A program made the position numbers and the translations under genes. This document shows positions 20,022-28,228 of a stretch of DNA of 64,000 nt, piece by piece; within the stretch, counting starts at the first letter, position 1, and each line of letters begins with the position of its first letter. The notes beneath the pieces were generated by a model. The model worked only from the letters and a program-made list of their open reading frames with translations. It did not search any database and was not told the origin of the DNA. Origin of the DNA: Acuticoccus sp965213555 (GTDB taxonomy: Bacteria > Pseudomonadota > Alphaproteobacteria > Rhizobiales > Amorphaceae); assembly GCF_965213555.1 (NCBI RefSeq), contig NZ_OZ243890.1, positions 2,356,001 through 2,420,000 of the forward strand, written 5' to 3'.

Positions 20022-20987
20022 TCATCCACGGGCCTGCGGCGTCGGCGAGTCGGCGTCGGCACCGAAGGTTGCGACCGTCAGCGCAGCATGCTCGATGCTG
20101 ACGGTGCAGCCGGCGTCGTCCGCGAGCCTGCGCCAGCGTGCCGACAGGACCAGCTCCAGGAGCGACGTTCCGACACCGGGCGGCAGGTCGATCGACGCAC
20201 CGGCTCCCTGGCGTCGCACGGTCAGCACCGCGTCGGAGCGCGCGCGCGACAGGATGCCGAGGAGGACCGCGCGGAGCAGGCGGGTCATCGCGTCATCGGA
20301 CACCGCGTCCCCAGCGGTCGCTCGCTCATCGCCGCTCGATACGACCAGCACCGCCGCGTGGGGGACGAGCCGTCGAACCTCGTGCACCGCCTTGCAGAGC
20401 GGAGAAACTGGGTTGGATCCTGGCAATGGCGCCTGCGTCGCAGCCGCCGAGCGCGCGGGCCCGGGGACAGCTGGCTCGACGGACGCTGGGCTCGCCGCCG
20501 GCAGGACCGTCAGGAGGCGCGCCCTGCCGTCGCGCCAGTCGATGGGCACCATCGTGACGCGCGCCTCGAAGCAGGCTCCGGCTGCGGTGCGCATGGCGAC
20601 GAGCCCCGCCACACGCGGACGCGCGCCGGCGAACACTGCGGTGATGCCGCCGAGCCCATCGACCGCATCGACGTCCGACACGCCGAACATCGTGGCGGCG
20701 GCGCGGTTCAAGAGAGCCACGCGATCATCCTCGAGGATGACGACGGCGGCGATGGGCAGGCGCTCGAGGATGGCTGCGCGCACCGGATCGAGGTGCTCGG
20801 CGATGGCCTGTCGCGCCGTCCCAGGCGTCGGCTCGACGCGCGAGGACGGGTCGACCGGTGCGGCGAGGATCGGCTCTACAAGGTCCCCTGCGAACCGCGC
20901 GCCGAGGGCCATGGCGATGGAGCGGAACGCCTCCGCATCCGGGCGACTGAGCTTCTCAAGATCGATGGGGATCTCGCCGCTCTCCAT
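20022..20987 (-). CDS. PAS-domain protein with an uncharacterised C-terminal half
   Basis: The 321-residue protein starts at ATG 20987, with the strong RBS AAGGAGG seven bases upstream. Residues about 65-180 look like a PAS sensor domain (PIAAVVILEDDRVALLNRAA, ATMFGVSDVDAVDGLGGI). A Pro/Ala/Ser linker follows. The last 120 residues (from SDDAMTRLLRAVLLGILSRA) loosely recall the end of a histidine kinase, but no phospho-acceptor His motif and no clear ATP-binding N/G boxes are visible. It could be a degenerate kinase or a sensory adaptor. It diverges from the phasin gene. Confidence 0.68.
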   Translation of the reverse strand: MESGEIPIDLEKLSRPDAEAFRSIAMALGARFAGDLVEPILAAPVDPSSRVEPTPGTARQAIAEHLDPVRAAILERLPIAAVVILEDDRVALLNRAAATMFGVSDVDAVDGLGGITAVFAGARPRVAGLVAMRTAAGACFEARVTMVPIDWRDGRARLLTVLPAASPASVEPAVPGPARSAAATQAPLPGSNPVSPLCKAVHEVRRLVPHAAVLVVSSGDERATAGDAVSDDAMTRLLRAVLLGILSRARSDAVLTVRRQGAGASIDLPPGVGTSLLELVLSARWRRLADDAGCTVSIEHAALTVATFGADADSPTPQARG

Positions 20988-21109
20988 GGCTCCCTCCTTT
21001 TCGTGGTCCAACCTCAGCCACCGATCGCCCGTGGGGTGCTGACGACCGGTTAAGGCACGCGCCCACGGGCCCAGCAGCCAACTTTTTCGCAGTCGCACCC
21101 AAATCTATG

Positions 21110-21122
21110 TTGCACTGCACAA
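21110..21122. promoter_or_regulatory. Candidate PhaR-type operator upstream of phasin
   Basis: The sequence TTGCACTGCACAA contains the perfect odd dyad TGCA-C-TGCA. It lies about 93 bp before the phasin ATG. PhaR/AniA regulators of polyhydroxyalkanoate granule genes bind TGC...GCA-type sites near phasin promoters, so the position fits. Assignment is by resemblance only. Confidence 0.4.
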
Positions 21123-21214
21123 TCGATGGATTACATGGGGGATGGCGGCGGCGAGGCATGGCCCTCCAGCCTTGCGATGGGCGCCTCGCCAACGAACCCA
21201 TGAGGAAGTCACGA

Positions 21215-21712
21215 ATGTCGACTAACGAGAACACGCCGAACCCGGACGCGATGGCGAACGAGGCGTTCCGGACTGCTGACCGGGCGAGCGATCAGTTCGC
21301 GTCGGCCATGCCGGGCCGCGAGGCACCGAACCTCGTGCGCGAGATGGCCGAGCAGAGCATCTCCACCGCCCGCCAAATGTACGAGACCGCACGCAACGCT
21401 GCAGAGGAAACGACGGACATGATGGAAGACACCTACGAGAACGCCCGCAAGTCGTTCACCGACATCAACTTGAAGCTCATCGACCAGGCTCAGGCCAACA
21501 CCGATCGCGTGTTCGCCTTCGCCAAGGAGGTTGCGGGCGCCAAGACCGTGTCGGAGGCCGTCGAGCTGCAGACGAAGTTCGCCCGCGAGCAGTTCGAGGC
21601 GTTCGCCTCGCAGGCCCGCGAGATGCAGGAGACCGCCCAGCGGCTCGCCACCGAGACCTCGGGTCCGATGCGCGAGGCTTGGGAGCGCGCCACGCACAAG
21701 TTCAACGCGTGA
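21215..21712 (+). CDS. Phasin family protein
   Basis: The 165-residue protein is hydrophilic and almost wholly helical, with heptad-like runs (ISTARQMYETARNAAEETTD, ELQTKFAREQFEAFASQARE, MQETAQRLATETSGPMREAW). This is the pattern of granule-coating phasins that cover polyhydroxyalkanoate inclusions. ATG at 21215 is preceded by GAGGAAG at 21202-21208; the frame is open further upstream but those residues are not phasin-like. A strong terminator follows. Cys is absent, as is usual for the family. Confidence 0.88.
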   Translation: MSTNENTPNPDAMANEAFRTADRASDQFASAMPGREAPNLVREMAEQSISTARQMYETARNAAEETTDMMEDTYENARKSFTDINLKLIDQAQANTDRVFAFAKEVAGAKTVSEAVELQTKFAREQFEAFASQAREMQETAQRLATETSGPMREAWERATHKFNA

Positions 21713-21767
21713 GCTCGCTGGCCGACCTGCGCGATCCGTGGGGCGGCCATACGACGACGGGACGACA

Positions 21768-21800
21768 GTAGCGCGCCGGGCTTCCCGGCGCGCTACTTTT
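21768..21800 (+). terminator. Rho-independent terminator after the phasin gene
   Basis: A perfect 13-bp stem, GTAGCGCGCCGGG (21768-21780) with CCCGGCGCGCTAC (21784-21796), has a CTT loop and is followed by TTTT. It lies 55 bp after the phasin stop and ahead of the tRNA gene. Confidence 0.88.
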
Positions 21801-21933
21801 GTGCCATATGCGCCGCGCGTGGACGCCCGCTTGCGTCGGAGACGGCGCGCGGCCTCTGGCCGAGGCGGACGGCTCGACGCGCGGGCCAGCACCAGGGTGC
21901 GACCGCGCGTGAGGCGGGCGCCGGCCGCAACGG

Positions 21934-22010
21934 GCCGACGTAGCTCAGTTGGTTAGAGCGCCGGATTGTGGATCCGGAGGTCGCTGGTTCGACCCCAGCC
22001 GTCGGTACCA
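21934..22010 (+). tRNA. tRNA-His (GTG anticodon), non-canonical A73 type
   Basis: A complete 77-nt cloverleaf is visible: acceptor GCCGACG/CGTCGGT, D-stem GCTC/GAGC, anticodon stem CCGGA/TCCGG around TTGTGGA (anticodon GTG), T-arm GCTGG-TTCGACC-CCAGC, and encoded CCA. Position 1 pairs G:T with position 72, and the discriminator is A73, so the template-encoded G-1:C73 pair typical of bacterial tRNA-His is absent. This form is known from a set of alphaproteobacteria that use a divergent histidyl-tRNA synthetase. Confidence 0.96.
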
Positions 22011-22134
22011 TCTCCTCGATCGAGCCTTCCGATCGCCATCGTCGACGGCCGTGACCTTTGGCGCGAGTGTTCGCGGCCGCCTCGCGGCGCTAAGGTCTAT
22101 CATGGGCGCATCCGGCGCCGTGTGGGAGGGCAAG

Positions 22135-23337
22135 GTGGCACCAATCCTGACGATCGAGGACCTTCGCGAGCGCCATCGTCGCTTCACGCCGACGATGTTC
22201 TACGACTACGCGGACTCTGGCTCCTACACCGAGGGCACCTACCGGGAGAACGAGACGGCGTTCGCCGCGATCAAGCTGCGCCAGCGCGTCGCGCGCAACA
22301 TCGACCGACGGGCGCTGTCCTCGACCATCCTCGGCGAGCCGACGGCGCTGCCGGTGTACCTCGCGCCCGTCGGCATGGTCGGCATGCAGCACCCCGACGG
22401 CGAGCTCCATGCCGCGCGCGCCGCCGAGAAGTTCGGCGTCCCCTTCACGCTGTCGACCATGTCCATCGCCTCCATCGAGGACGTCGCGGCCGCCACCGAC
22501 AAGCCGTTCTACTTTCAGCTCTACGTCATGCGTGACCGCGGCTTCGTGGAGGAGCTCATCGGCCGCGCGAGGGCGGCGGGCTGCTCGGCCCTCGTCCTCA
22601 CCCTCGACCTCCAGATCCTCGGACAGCGCCACAAGGACCTTAGGAACGGCCTTTCGGCCCCACCCAAGATGACGCCGCAGGTCGTCGCCGACCTCATGCG
22701 CCACCCGCGGTGGTGCCTTGCCATGCTCGGCACGAAGCGGCGCACGTTCGGCAACATCGTCGGCCACGTGAAGGGGATCGACGACATGTCCTCCCTCACG
22801 GAGTGGACGCACCGTCAGTTCGACCCGACGCTCGACTGGTCGTCCGTCGACTGGATCAAGTCGAAGTGGGACGGCAAGCTCATCCTCAAGGGGATCGGCG
22901 ACGTGGAGGACGCGAGGATCGCCGTGGAGACCGGGGCGGACGCCATCACTGTGTCGAACCACGGCGGCCGCCAGCTCGACGGTGCGCCGGCCTCGATCCA
23001 CATGCTTCCGGAGATCGCGGAGGCGGTGGGCGACCGCATCGAGGTCCACATGGATGGCGGCATCCGCTCCGGTCAGGACGTCATGAAGGCGCTGGCGCTC
23101 GGGGCGCACGCGACGTCCATCGGACGCGCCTACGTCCACGGGGTCGGCGCCATGGGGGAGGCCGGCGTCACCCGCGCGCTCGAGATCATCGCCCGCGAGC
23201 TCGACATCACAATGGCGCTCGCCGGTGAGACGGACGTCGCGAACGTCGGAACGCACAACGTGTGGGGTGGCGTGCCCCGCGCCGCACCCATCGTGGAGGA
23301 GCCCCGGGAGCGCGAGCTCGTCGCCGTCGGCGCGTGA
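22135..23337 (+). CDS. lldD: FMN-dependent alpha-hydroxy-acid (L-lactate) dehydrogenase
   Basis: The TIM-barrel flavoprotein oxidises L-lactate or a related 2-hydroxy acid to the 2-keto acid. Family landmarks are MFYDYADSGSYTEGTYREN, YLAPVGMVGMQHPDGE, FQLYVMRDRGF, the catalytic-His motif SNHGGRQLDGAP, and VHMDGGIRSGQDVMKALALGA. The frame is open upstream. GTG at 22135 has GGGAGGG five bases before it and gives the usual VAPILTIEDLRERH start, so it is preferred over ATG at 22102. The predicted length is 400 residues. The exact substrate is not proven. Confidence 0.9.
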   Translation: MAPILTIEDLRERHRRFTPTMFYDYADSGSYTEGTYRENETAFAAIKLRQRVARNIDRRALSSTILGEPTALPVYLAPVGMVGMQHPDGELHAARAAEKFGVPFTLSTMSIASIEDVAAATDKPFYFQLYVMRDRGFVEELIGRARAAGCSALVLTLDLQILGQRHKDLRNGLSAPPKMTPQVVADLMRHPRWCLAMLGTKRRTFGNIVGHVKGIDDMSSLTEWTHRQFDPTLDWSSVDWIKSKWDGKLILKGIGDVEDARIAVETGADAITVSNHGGRQLDGAPASIHMLPEIAEAVGDRIEVHMDGGIRSGQDVMKALALGAHATSIGRAYVHGVGAMGEAGVTRALEIIARELDITMALAGETDVANVGTHNVWGGVPRAAPIVEEPRERELVAVGA

Positions 23338-23464
23338 CGGGACGCTGAGCAGGTCGCGCTGCCGTCCCGGTGCGGCGATCGGCTAGGGGAACGGCAGCCG
23401 GCGAGGGGCCGTTGCTTTAGCTCAAGGCGGTGATGAGCTGCCACTTCGATAATGGAGGTCGACC

Positions 23465-24199
23465 ATGTTCCGTCAATCCACCGCCCTCGCGCTGCTTGGC
23501 GCGCTCGCTGCCTCGCCGGTGGCCGCGCAGGACATCGTTGCGCTCGACAGCTACGACTACAACACGCTCTACACCGAGGGTTACAGCGCCAGGGACCTCG
23601 TCGAGGGTGCCGACGCGTTCGACGCCACCGGAGAGGACATCGGTCAGCTCGAGGACTTCGTCGTCGGCTCCGACGGTGAGATCGTCGCCGTGATTGCCGA
23701 GGTGGGAGGGTTCCTCGACATCGGCGACACCCACGTGAGCGTGCCGTGGTCGAACGTGAGCCTCACCGCGGAGGGGGTTCAGCTCGACATCACCGAAGAG
23801 ACGCTGCCGGACTTCACCGTGTTCAATCAGGACAGGATGCCGGACGACATCGGCTCCGACGTCGCCACGCGGGTCGACGACGCCGAGGTCGGTCCCCAGC
23901 GCTACCGCCTCTCGGAGGTCCTCGGGGATTACGCCCGGCTGTCCGGCGAGGCCAACGAGGTGACGAACTACGGTTATGTGCGCGACGCGATCATCCTCGA
24001 CGGCAGGGTCGAGGCGGTGATCGTGAGCCCGGACTCGGGGTTCGGCGCGCGTGGCTACCGCGCGATGCCGTATGCCGGCACGGCGGGGGGCTACAACCCG
24101 TACGGTCCGTACTACGACATGCCCTACCGTGACGACGACGTGCGCGAGCTCGGCGAGTTCGACTACGACGCGATGGAGCGCGGCTACGAGCGCAGCTGA
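23465..24199 (+). CDS. Exported PRC-barrel domain protein
   Basis: This 244-residue protein has a signal peptide (STALALLGALAASPVAAQD). The mature part contains two PRC-barrel-like segments, an early one (ATGEDIGQLEDFVVGSDGEI, VAVIAEVGGFLDIGDTHVSV) and a later one (NYGYVRDAIILDGRVEAVIV). The C-terminal region is rich in Tyr, Pro, Gly and Asp (YNPYGPYYDMPYRDDDVREL). Such proteins are common in alphaproteobacteria; the function is unknown. An RBS-like GGAGG lies at 23455-23459. A terminator follows the stop. Confidence 0.8.
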   Translation: MFRQSTALALLGALAASPVAAQDIVALDSYDYNTLYTEGYSARDLVEGADAFDATGEDIGQLEDFVVGSDGEIVAVIAEVGGFLDIGDTHVSVPWSNVSLTAEGVQLDITEETLPDFTVFNQDRMPDDIGSDVATRVDDAEVGPQRYRLSEVLGDYARLSGEANEVTNYGYVRDAIILDGRVEAVIVSPDSGFGARGYRAMPYAGTAGGYNPYGPYYDMPYRDDDVRELGEFDYDAMERGYERS

Positions 24200-24230
24200 C
24201 GCGCCGCTCGCCCGATCCCGCACGACCCCG

Positions 24231-24256
24231 AGGGCCCGGTTCGCCGGGCCCTTTCC
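24231..24256. terminator. Terminator between the PRC gene and glcF
   Basis: Arms AGGGCCCGG (24231-24239) and CCGGGCCCT (24244-24252) form a perfect 9-bp stem with a TTCG loop, followed by TTCC. It sits between the convergent PRC-barrel gene and glcF and could serve both strands, though the poly-T is short. Confidence 0.7.
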
Positions 24257-24288
24257 TTGCCGGCCTGCCTCTCAGCGTCCGCCGCGCA

Positions 24289-25743
24289 TCACGCCGGCTT
24301 GATGACGGCCAGCCCGTCCGCGCCCTGGAGTTGGTCGGCAACCCCCGCGGGTGCGGGCCCCCCATAGGCCCAATCGAGCAGCTCGACGGTGTGGACCACC
24401 GGCCGCTCCCCGGCGAGCTGCGTGATGCAGCCGATGTTGCCGGTCGCGATGATGTCGGCCCCGGTCAATGCGATGTTGGCGAGCTTGCGCGTCTTGAGGC
24501 GCGCGGCGATCCCCGGCTGCATGATGTTGTACGTGCCGGCCGAGCCGCAGCACAGGTGGCCCTCGGGCACGTCCTTCACGGCGAAGCCTGCGGCGGTGAG
24601 CAGGGCCTTCGGCTCGCGGCGGATCTGTTGGCCGTGCTGCATGGAGCACGCCGAGTGGTAGGCAACGACGGCGTCGGTGCGACGGGCGGGTGGGCCAAGG
24701 TCGAGCCCGGCGAGCACCTCGGTGACGTCCTTGGCGAGCTCCGACACGCGCGCGGCGCGCTCGGCCCACGCCGCGTCCTCGCGCAGCATGAAGCCGTAGT
24801 CCTTGATCGTGGTGCCGCAGCCCGAGGCGGTCACCACAATCGCGTCGAGCCCGCGCTCTGCCTCGCCGAGCCAGGCGACGATGTTCGCCTTCGCGGCGGC
24901 GTGCGCATCCGCCTCGAGGCCCATGTGGTGGACGAGGGCGCCACAGCATCCCTCGCCACGGGGCAGCACCACGTCGACCCCGGCTCGGTTGAGCAGGCGC
25001 ACGGTGGCCTCGTTGATCGACGGTGCGAGGACGCTCTGCGCGCACCCCGTCAGCAGCGCGACCCGCATGCCCCGCTGCGGCGCGGCGAAGGTCGCCGGGC
25101 GCGGCCGCTGGCGACGGGACGGCAGGCGTGCCGGAGCAAGCTCGAGCATCGCACCTAGCCGTGCGAGGGTGTCCGCGCGCGGCGCCGTCGTGCGCGCCTC
25201 GTTGACCGCCGAGGGAGCGGTGACGCCCTTCATCGGCAGGTTCTCGTTGTCGGAACGGTTGGGGTCGGCGAGCCTCGGCCTCACCCGACCCCCGCGCGCC
25301 TTGAGGACGCCGGCGAGCGGGCGTCCCAGCCGAGCAAGACGCAGCGCGAGGCCGAAGCGGCGCGGGTAGGGCAGCACCTTCGCCAGCACCGTGCGCAGGA
25401 GACGGTCCGCGGGCGGACGGCGGTACGTCCGCGCGATGTGGGCGCGCGCGTGGTCGACGAGGTGCATGTAGTGCACCCCCGAAGGGCACGTCGTCATGCA
25501 GGCGAGGCAGGACAGGCACCGGTCGATGTGAAGCGCATCCGCCGCAGTCGCCGGCCGATCCTTCTCCAGCATGTCCTTGATGAGGTAGATCCGCCCGCGC
25601 GGGCTGTCGCGCTCGTCCCCGAGGAGGACGAAGGTCGGGCAGGTGGCGGTGCAGAACCCACAGTGGACGCACGCCCGCAGGATGCCGTCGGCGGTGCGGA
25701 TCGCTGGATCCTGGAGCTGCTCGCCGGTGAAGTTTGTCTGCAT
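24289..25743 (-). CDS. glcF: Glycolate oxidase iron-sulfur subunit
   Basis: The membrane-associated subunit passes electrons from the GlcD/GlcE flavoproteins to the quinone pool. Two [4Fe-4S] ferredoxin-type motifs are present: CVHCGFCTATCP (from residue 25) and CLSCLACMTTCPSG. Two CCG-type cysteine-rich domains follow (GEGCCGALVHHMG and HLCCGSAGTYN). The length of 484 residues is somewhat long for GlcF. ATG at 25743 gives MQTNFTGEQLQDP, the normal family N-terminus; an upstream extension is open but not family-like. It is the last gene of the glc operon. Confidence 0.94.
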   Translation of the reverse strand: MQTNFTGEQLQDPAIRTADGILRACVHCGFCTATCPTFVLLGDERDSPRGRIYLIKDMLEKDRPATAADALHIDRCLSCLACMTTCPSGVHYMHLVDHARAHIARTYRRPPADRLLRTVLAKVLPYPRRFGLALRLARLGRPLAGVLKARGGRVRPRLADPNRSDNENLPMKGVTAPSAVNEARTTAPRADTLARLGAMLELAPARLPSRRQRPRPATFAAPQRGMRVALLTGCAQSVLAPSINEATVRLLNRAGVDVVLPRGEGCCGALVHHMGLEADAHAAAKANIVAWLGEAERGLDAIVVTASGCGTTIKDYGFMLREDAAWAERAARVSELAKDVTEVLAGLDLGPPARRTDAVVAYHSACSMQHGQQIRREPKALLTAAGFAVKDVPEGHLCCGSAGTYNIMQPGIAARLKTRKLANIALTGADIIATGNIGCITQLAGERPVVHTVELLDWAYGGPAPAGVADQLQGADGLAVIKPA

Positions 25744-25814
25744 GGCAGGGACGCTACGCGATCTTGGGGTGGGGAGGAATGCGCTCCTTCGTCCGCGCCG
25801 CCTGCGCGACGGCC

Positions 25815-26318
25815 TTACACGAAGAAGGCGTAGGGGTCCTCGATGCCCTGCGATCGCGCGGCGCGGACGATGCCGTGCACCGAGCGGGCGACGAGCCACA
25901 GGGCGACCAGCGGGTACACTAGGACGTCGATGCCGGCGACGCCGAGGGCGAGGGTCAAGAGGTAGCCGGCGAGGGCGCCCCAGAACGTGCGCACCTGGTA
26001 GACGCCGTGAGAGGCGAGCCAGACCGGCGGACGGCGACGCAGCGTGCGGGTCGCAACGAGCATCCCGACAATGGCGACGATGGGGAGCGCGGGGCTCGCG
26101 AGGTAGGCGGCGTAGACCAACGTCGCGGAGACCTCGCTGGCCTCACCCATGGGCACGCGCCCCCGCCGCGAGGCCACGGGGGCTCGCGCCCGCGTGCGTG
26201 GGTTGCCCTCCTGACGGGACCGCGCCTCGCCCGTCACGGGCTCGAGGGTGGGCCCCACCCGTCGGCCCGACCGTGGGACGCTCGCCCGCTGGCGCGTGGG
26301 GGGACGCTTGTCCGTCAT
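25815..26318 (-). CDS. DUF4870-like membrane protein in the glc operon
   Basis: The last 110 residues form a three-helix membrane protein: VYAAYLASPALPIVAIVGML, SHGVYQVRTFWGALAGYLLT and VLVYPLVALWLVARSVHGIV, ending EDPYAFFV. The SH..YQ.RTFW segment resembles DUF4870-type proteins. The first 56 residues are basic and Pro/Arg-rich. ATG at 26318 has a GGGAG element upstream; ATG at 26150 (MGEASEVSATL) would give only the membrane domain but lacks an RBS. It lies between glcE and glcF, and nothing known ties it to glycolate oxidation. Confidence 0.65.
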   Translation of the reverse strand: MTDKRPPTRQRASVPRSGRRVGPTLEPVTGEARSRQEGNPRTRARAPVASRRGRVPMGEASEVSATLVYAAYLASPALPIVAIVGMLVATRTLRRRPPVWLASHGVYQVRTFWGALAGYLLTLALGVAGIDVLVYPLVALWLVARSVHGIVRAARSQGIEDPYAFFV

Positions 26319-26398
26319 CGGACTCCCAACGGTCGTGGTGCGCTGCGCGTTGCGCGTCCCCGGCGGTCTGACCCCTTAGTCGTCGACGGGGCGCTCGC

Positions 26399-27595
26399 TC
26401 ACGCGCGGGCCATCCGGCCGGGGTTGAGGATCGCCTGGGGATCGAACGCGCTGCGCAGCCGATCGGCGAGGGCGCGCAATCCATCGGACGCAGGCTGAAA
26501 GGTCGGGACCGAGGCGCGCAGGGAGGCCGGCGCACGCAGCAGCGTCGCATGTCCGCCGCCGGCGGCCGCGACCGCGCCCCGGATCGCTGTGGCACCGCCG
26601 TCCCCGTCCGCCGGCGCCTCGATCCACACGAGCCCACCGGCCCAATCGAAGTAGGTGCGGCTGCCGACGGGCGCGGCGGCCGCGACGGTCGGGCCAGCAC
26701 TCGGCGCCACCGAGCAGCGCCACACGACGCCGCCGGTTCCGACGAACGGCGTCGCGTCGCGCACCGCGCGCCACATCGCGCGCGAGGCGTCGGCCTCGAC
26801 GGTCGCGACGTCCACACCTTCGAACATCGCCACGAGCGCATGGACGCGCGCCGCGACGGACGGGCCGAACCCCTCGACGCGCAGCAGCGTCGCCGCCGCG
26901 GCTGCCTCGCTGACGACCAGGCGCGCGACGTCCGCCGGCAGGTGCGCGGCGCCCGAGACGTCCGTCGGCGAGCCCATCGCGCGCGCCATCGCCGCCACCG
27001 CGCCGGCCGGCTCGAGCCCGGACAGCACCACGGTCGTCTCCGCCTGCGGACGCGGCAGCACCTTGACCGTGAGCTCGGTGGCGACCGCCAAGGTGCCCCA
27101 GGAGCCGCACAGGGCACGCGCGAGGTCGTAGCCGGTGACGTTCTTGACCACGCGGCCCCCGGCCTTGAACGGTTCGCCGCGCCCCGAGACCGCGGCGAGC
27201 CCCAGCATGTGGTCGCGCACCGCGCCGGCGGACAGCCGCCGCGGGCCGGAGAGGTTGGTGGCGTAAGTGCCGCCGAACGTCGCCGCGCCCTCCCCGCCAA
27301 GGAGCGCCGTGAGGTCGGGAGGCTCGAAGGCGAACATCTGTCCGGCCTCCTCGAGCGCTTCGGCGAGCACGTCCATCGTCGTCCCAGGCCGCACGGTGAG
27401 CACGAGCTCCTCCGGCTCGTAGGCGACGATGCCAGCGTTCCCGGCGACCTCCAGTGTGTACCCGGCTTGGGTTGGTGGGGAGATGGACCGCTTCGTCCCA
27501 CCGCCAACGACCTCGAGCGGCTCGCCGGCGGAGACCGCCCATCGCACGGCGTCCTCGACCTCCCCGTTCGTCGCAGGTCGCAGCGTCGACGTCAT
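26399..27595 (-). CDS. glcE: Glycolate oxidase FAD-binding subunit
   Basis: The 398-residue flavoprotein partner of GlcD has a PCMH-type FAD-binding fold: EPLEVVGGGTKRSIS, VLTVRPGTTMDVLAEALEEA, GGEGAATFGGTYATNLSGPR and VKNVTGYDLARALCGSWGTL. The C-terminus ends with the typical SAFDPQAILNPGRM. The ATG at 27595 overlaps the stop of the upstream Rap1a/Tai-like gene in an ATGA arrangement, so the two are translationally coupled. Confidence 0.94.
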   Translation of the reverse strand: MTSTLRPATNGEVEDAVRWAVSAGEPLEVVGGGTKRSISPPTQAGYTLEVAGNAGIVAYEPEELVLTVRPGTTMDVLAEALEEAGQMFAFEPPDLTALLGGEGAATFGGTYATNLSGPRRLSAGAVRDHMLGLAAVSGRGEPFKAGGRVVKNVTGYDLARALCGSWGTLAVATELTVKVLPRPQAETTVVLSGLEPAGAVAAMARAMGSPTDVSGAAHLPADVARLVVSEAAAAATLLRVEGFGPSVAARVHALVAMFEGVDVATVEADASRAMWRAVRDATPFVGTGGVVWRCSVAPSAGPTVAAAAPVGSRTYFDWAGGLVWIEAPADGDGGATAIRGAVAAAGGGHATLLRAPASLRASVPTFQPASDGLRALADRLRSAFDPQAILNPGRMARA

Positions 27596-28227
27596 TCGAG
27601 CGCTTGCACGCCCTGCTGCCCGTCCACGGGGACCCCAAGCCCGACCGGTGGCTCCGTCCCGGGGTTGGCGACCGTCGGCGGAACCAGCGGGCGCGTTGGG
27701 TCGTCGGCGGCTTCCTCGGACGCGCCGTCGACCGATGCCCCGGGCGCCGCGGGACGCCCGGGCTCCTCGATCGACGCGGGGTCGGGCCGCTCGATGCCAA
27801 CCTCGCTGCGATCGTCCGTCGGCGCTACGCTCGGCAGGCCCGGCGGGCGGTCGCAGGGGAAGCTCACGGCGAGGATGTTGTGGAACACCTGTGCCGTCGG
27901 GGTCTGTGGCGGCGCACCGCGTTCGATGGCCACCGCCATCAGGTCCATCATCTCGACCAGGGTGACCGGCCGCGGCAGGCAGTAGGGGCGCAGGTTGCCG
28001 TTGGCGATGGCGGCGACGGTGTACCCCTCGATGAGCCCCGACACGTAGGAGAGGCAAAGGTAGTTCTCGGGGGGGCGCTCGCCGCCCGCGTCCGCCCGCG
28101 CGTCGCAGTTGGCGAGGAAGTTGCCGGCCGTCTTGAAGTAGTCCGTGGGCTGCGCCGCCTGCTGGGCCGCGGCCGGCGCCACGAGGAGGCCCACACCGAG
28201 GACCGCCGCAGGGAGCGTCACCTTCAT
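27592..28227 (-). CDS. Exported Rap1a/Tai-like protein between glcD and glcE
   Basis: The protein has 211 residues with a signal peptide (PAAVLGVGLLVAPAAAQQAA). Residues about 30-125 match the Rap1a/Tai pattern: an early Cys (FLANCDARADAGG), C-x-x-Y-x-x-G (CLSYVSGLIEGYTVAAI), then RPYCLPRPVTLVEMMDLMAV. The last 80 residues are Pro/Asp/Gly-rich and probably disordered. Tai/Rap1a members include immunity proteins to type VI amidase effectors, but many exported housekeeping members exist, and no effector is seen here. It is one base after glcD and overlaps glcE by four, so it belongs to the glc operon. Confidence 0.72.
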   Translation of the reverse strand: MKVTLPAAVLGVGLLVAPAAAQQAAQPTDYFKTAGNFLANCDARADAGGERPPENYLCLSYVSGLIEGYTVAAIANGNLRPYCLPRPVTLVEMMDLMAVAIERGAPPQTPTAQVFHNILAVSFPCDRPPGLPSVAPTDDRSEVGIERPDPASIEEPGRPAAPGASVDGASEEAADDPTRPLVPPTVANPGTEPPVGLGVPVDGQQGVQALE

Positions 28228-28228
28228 C

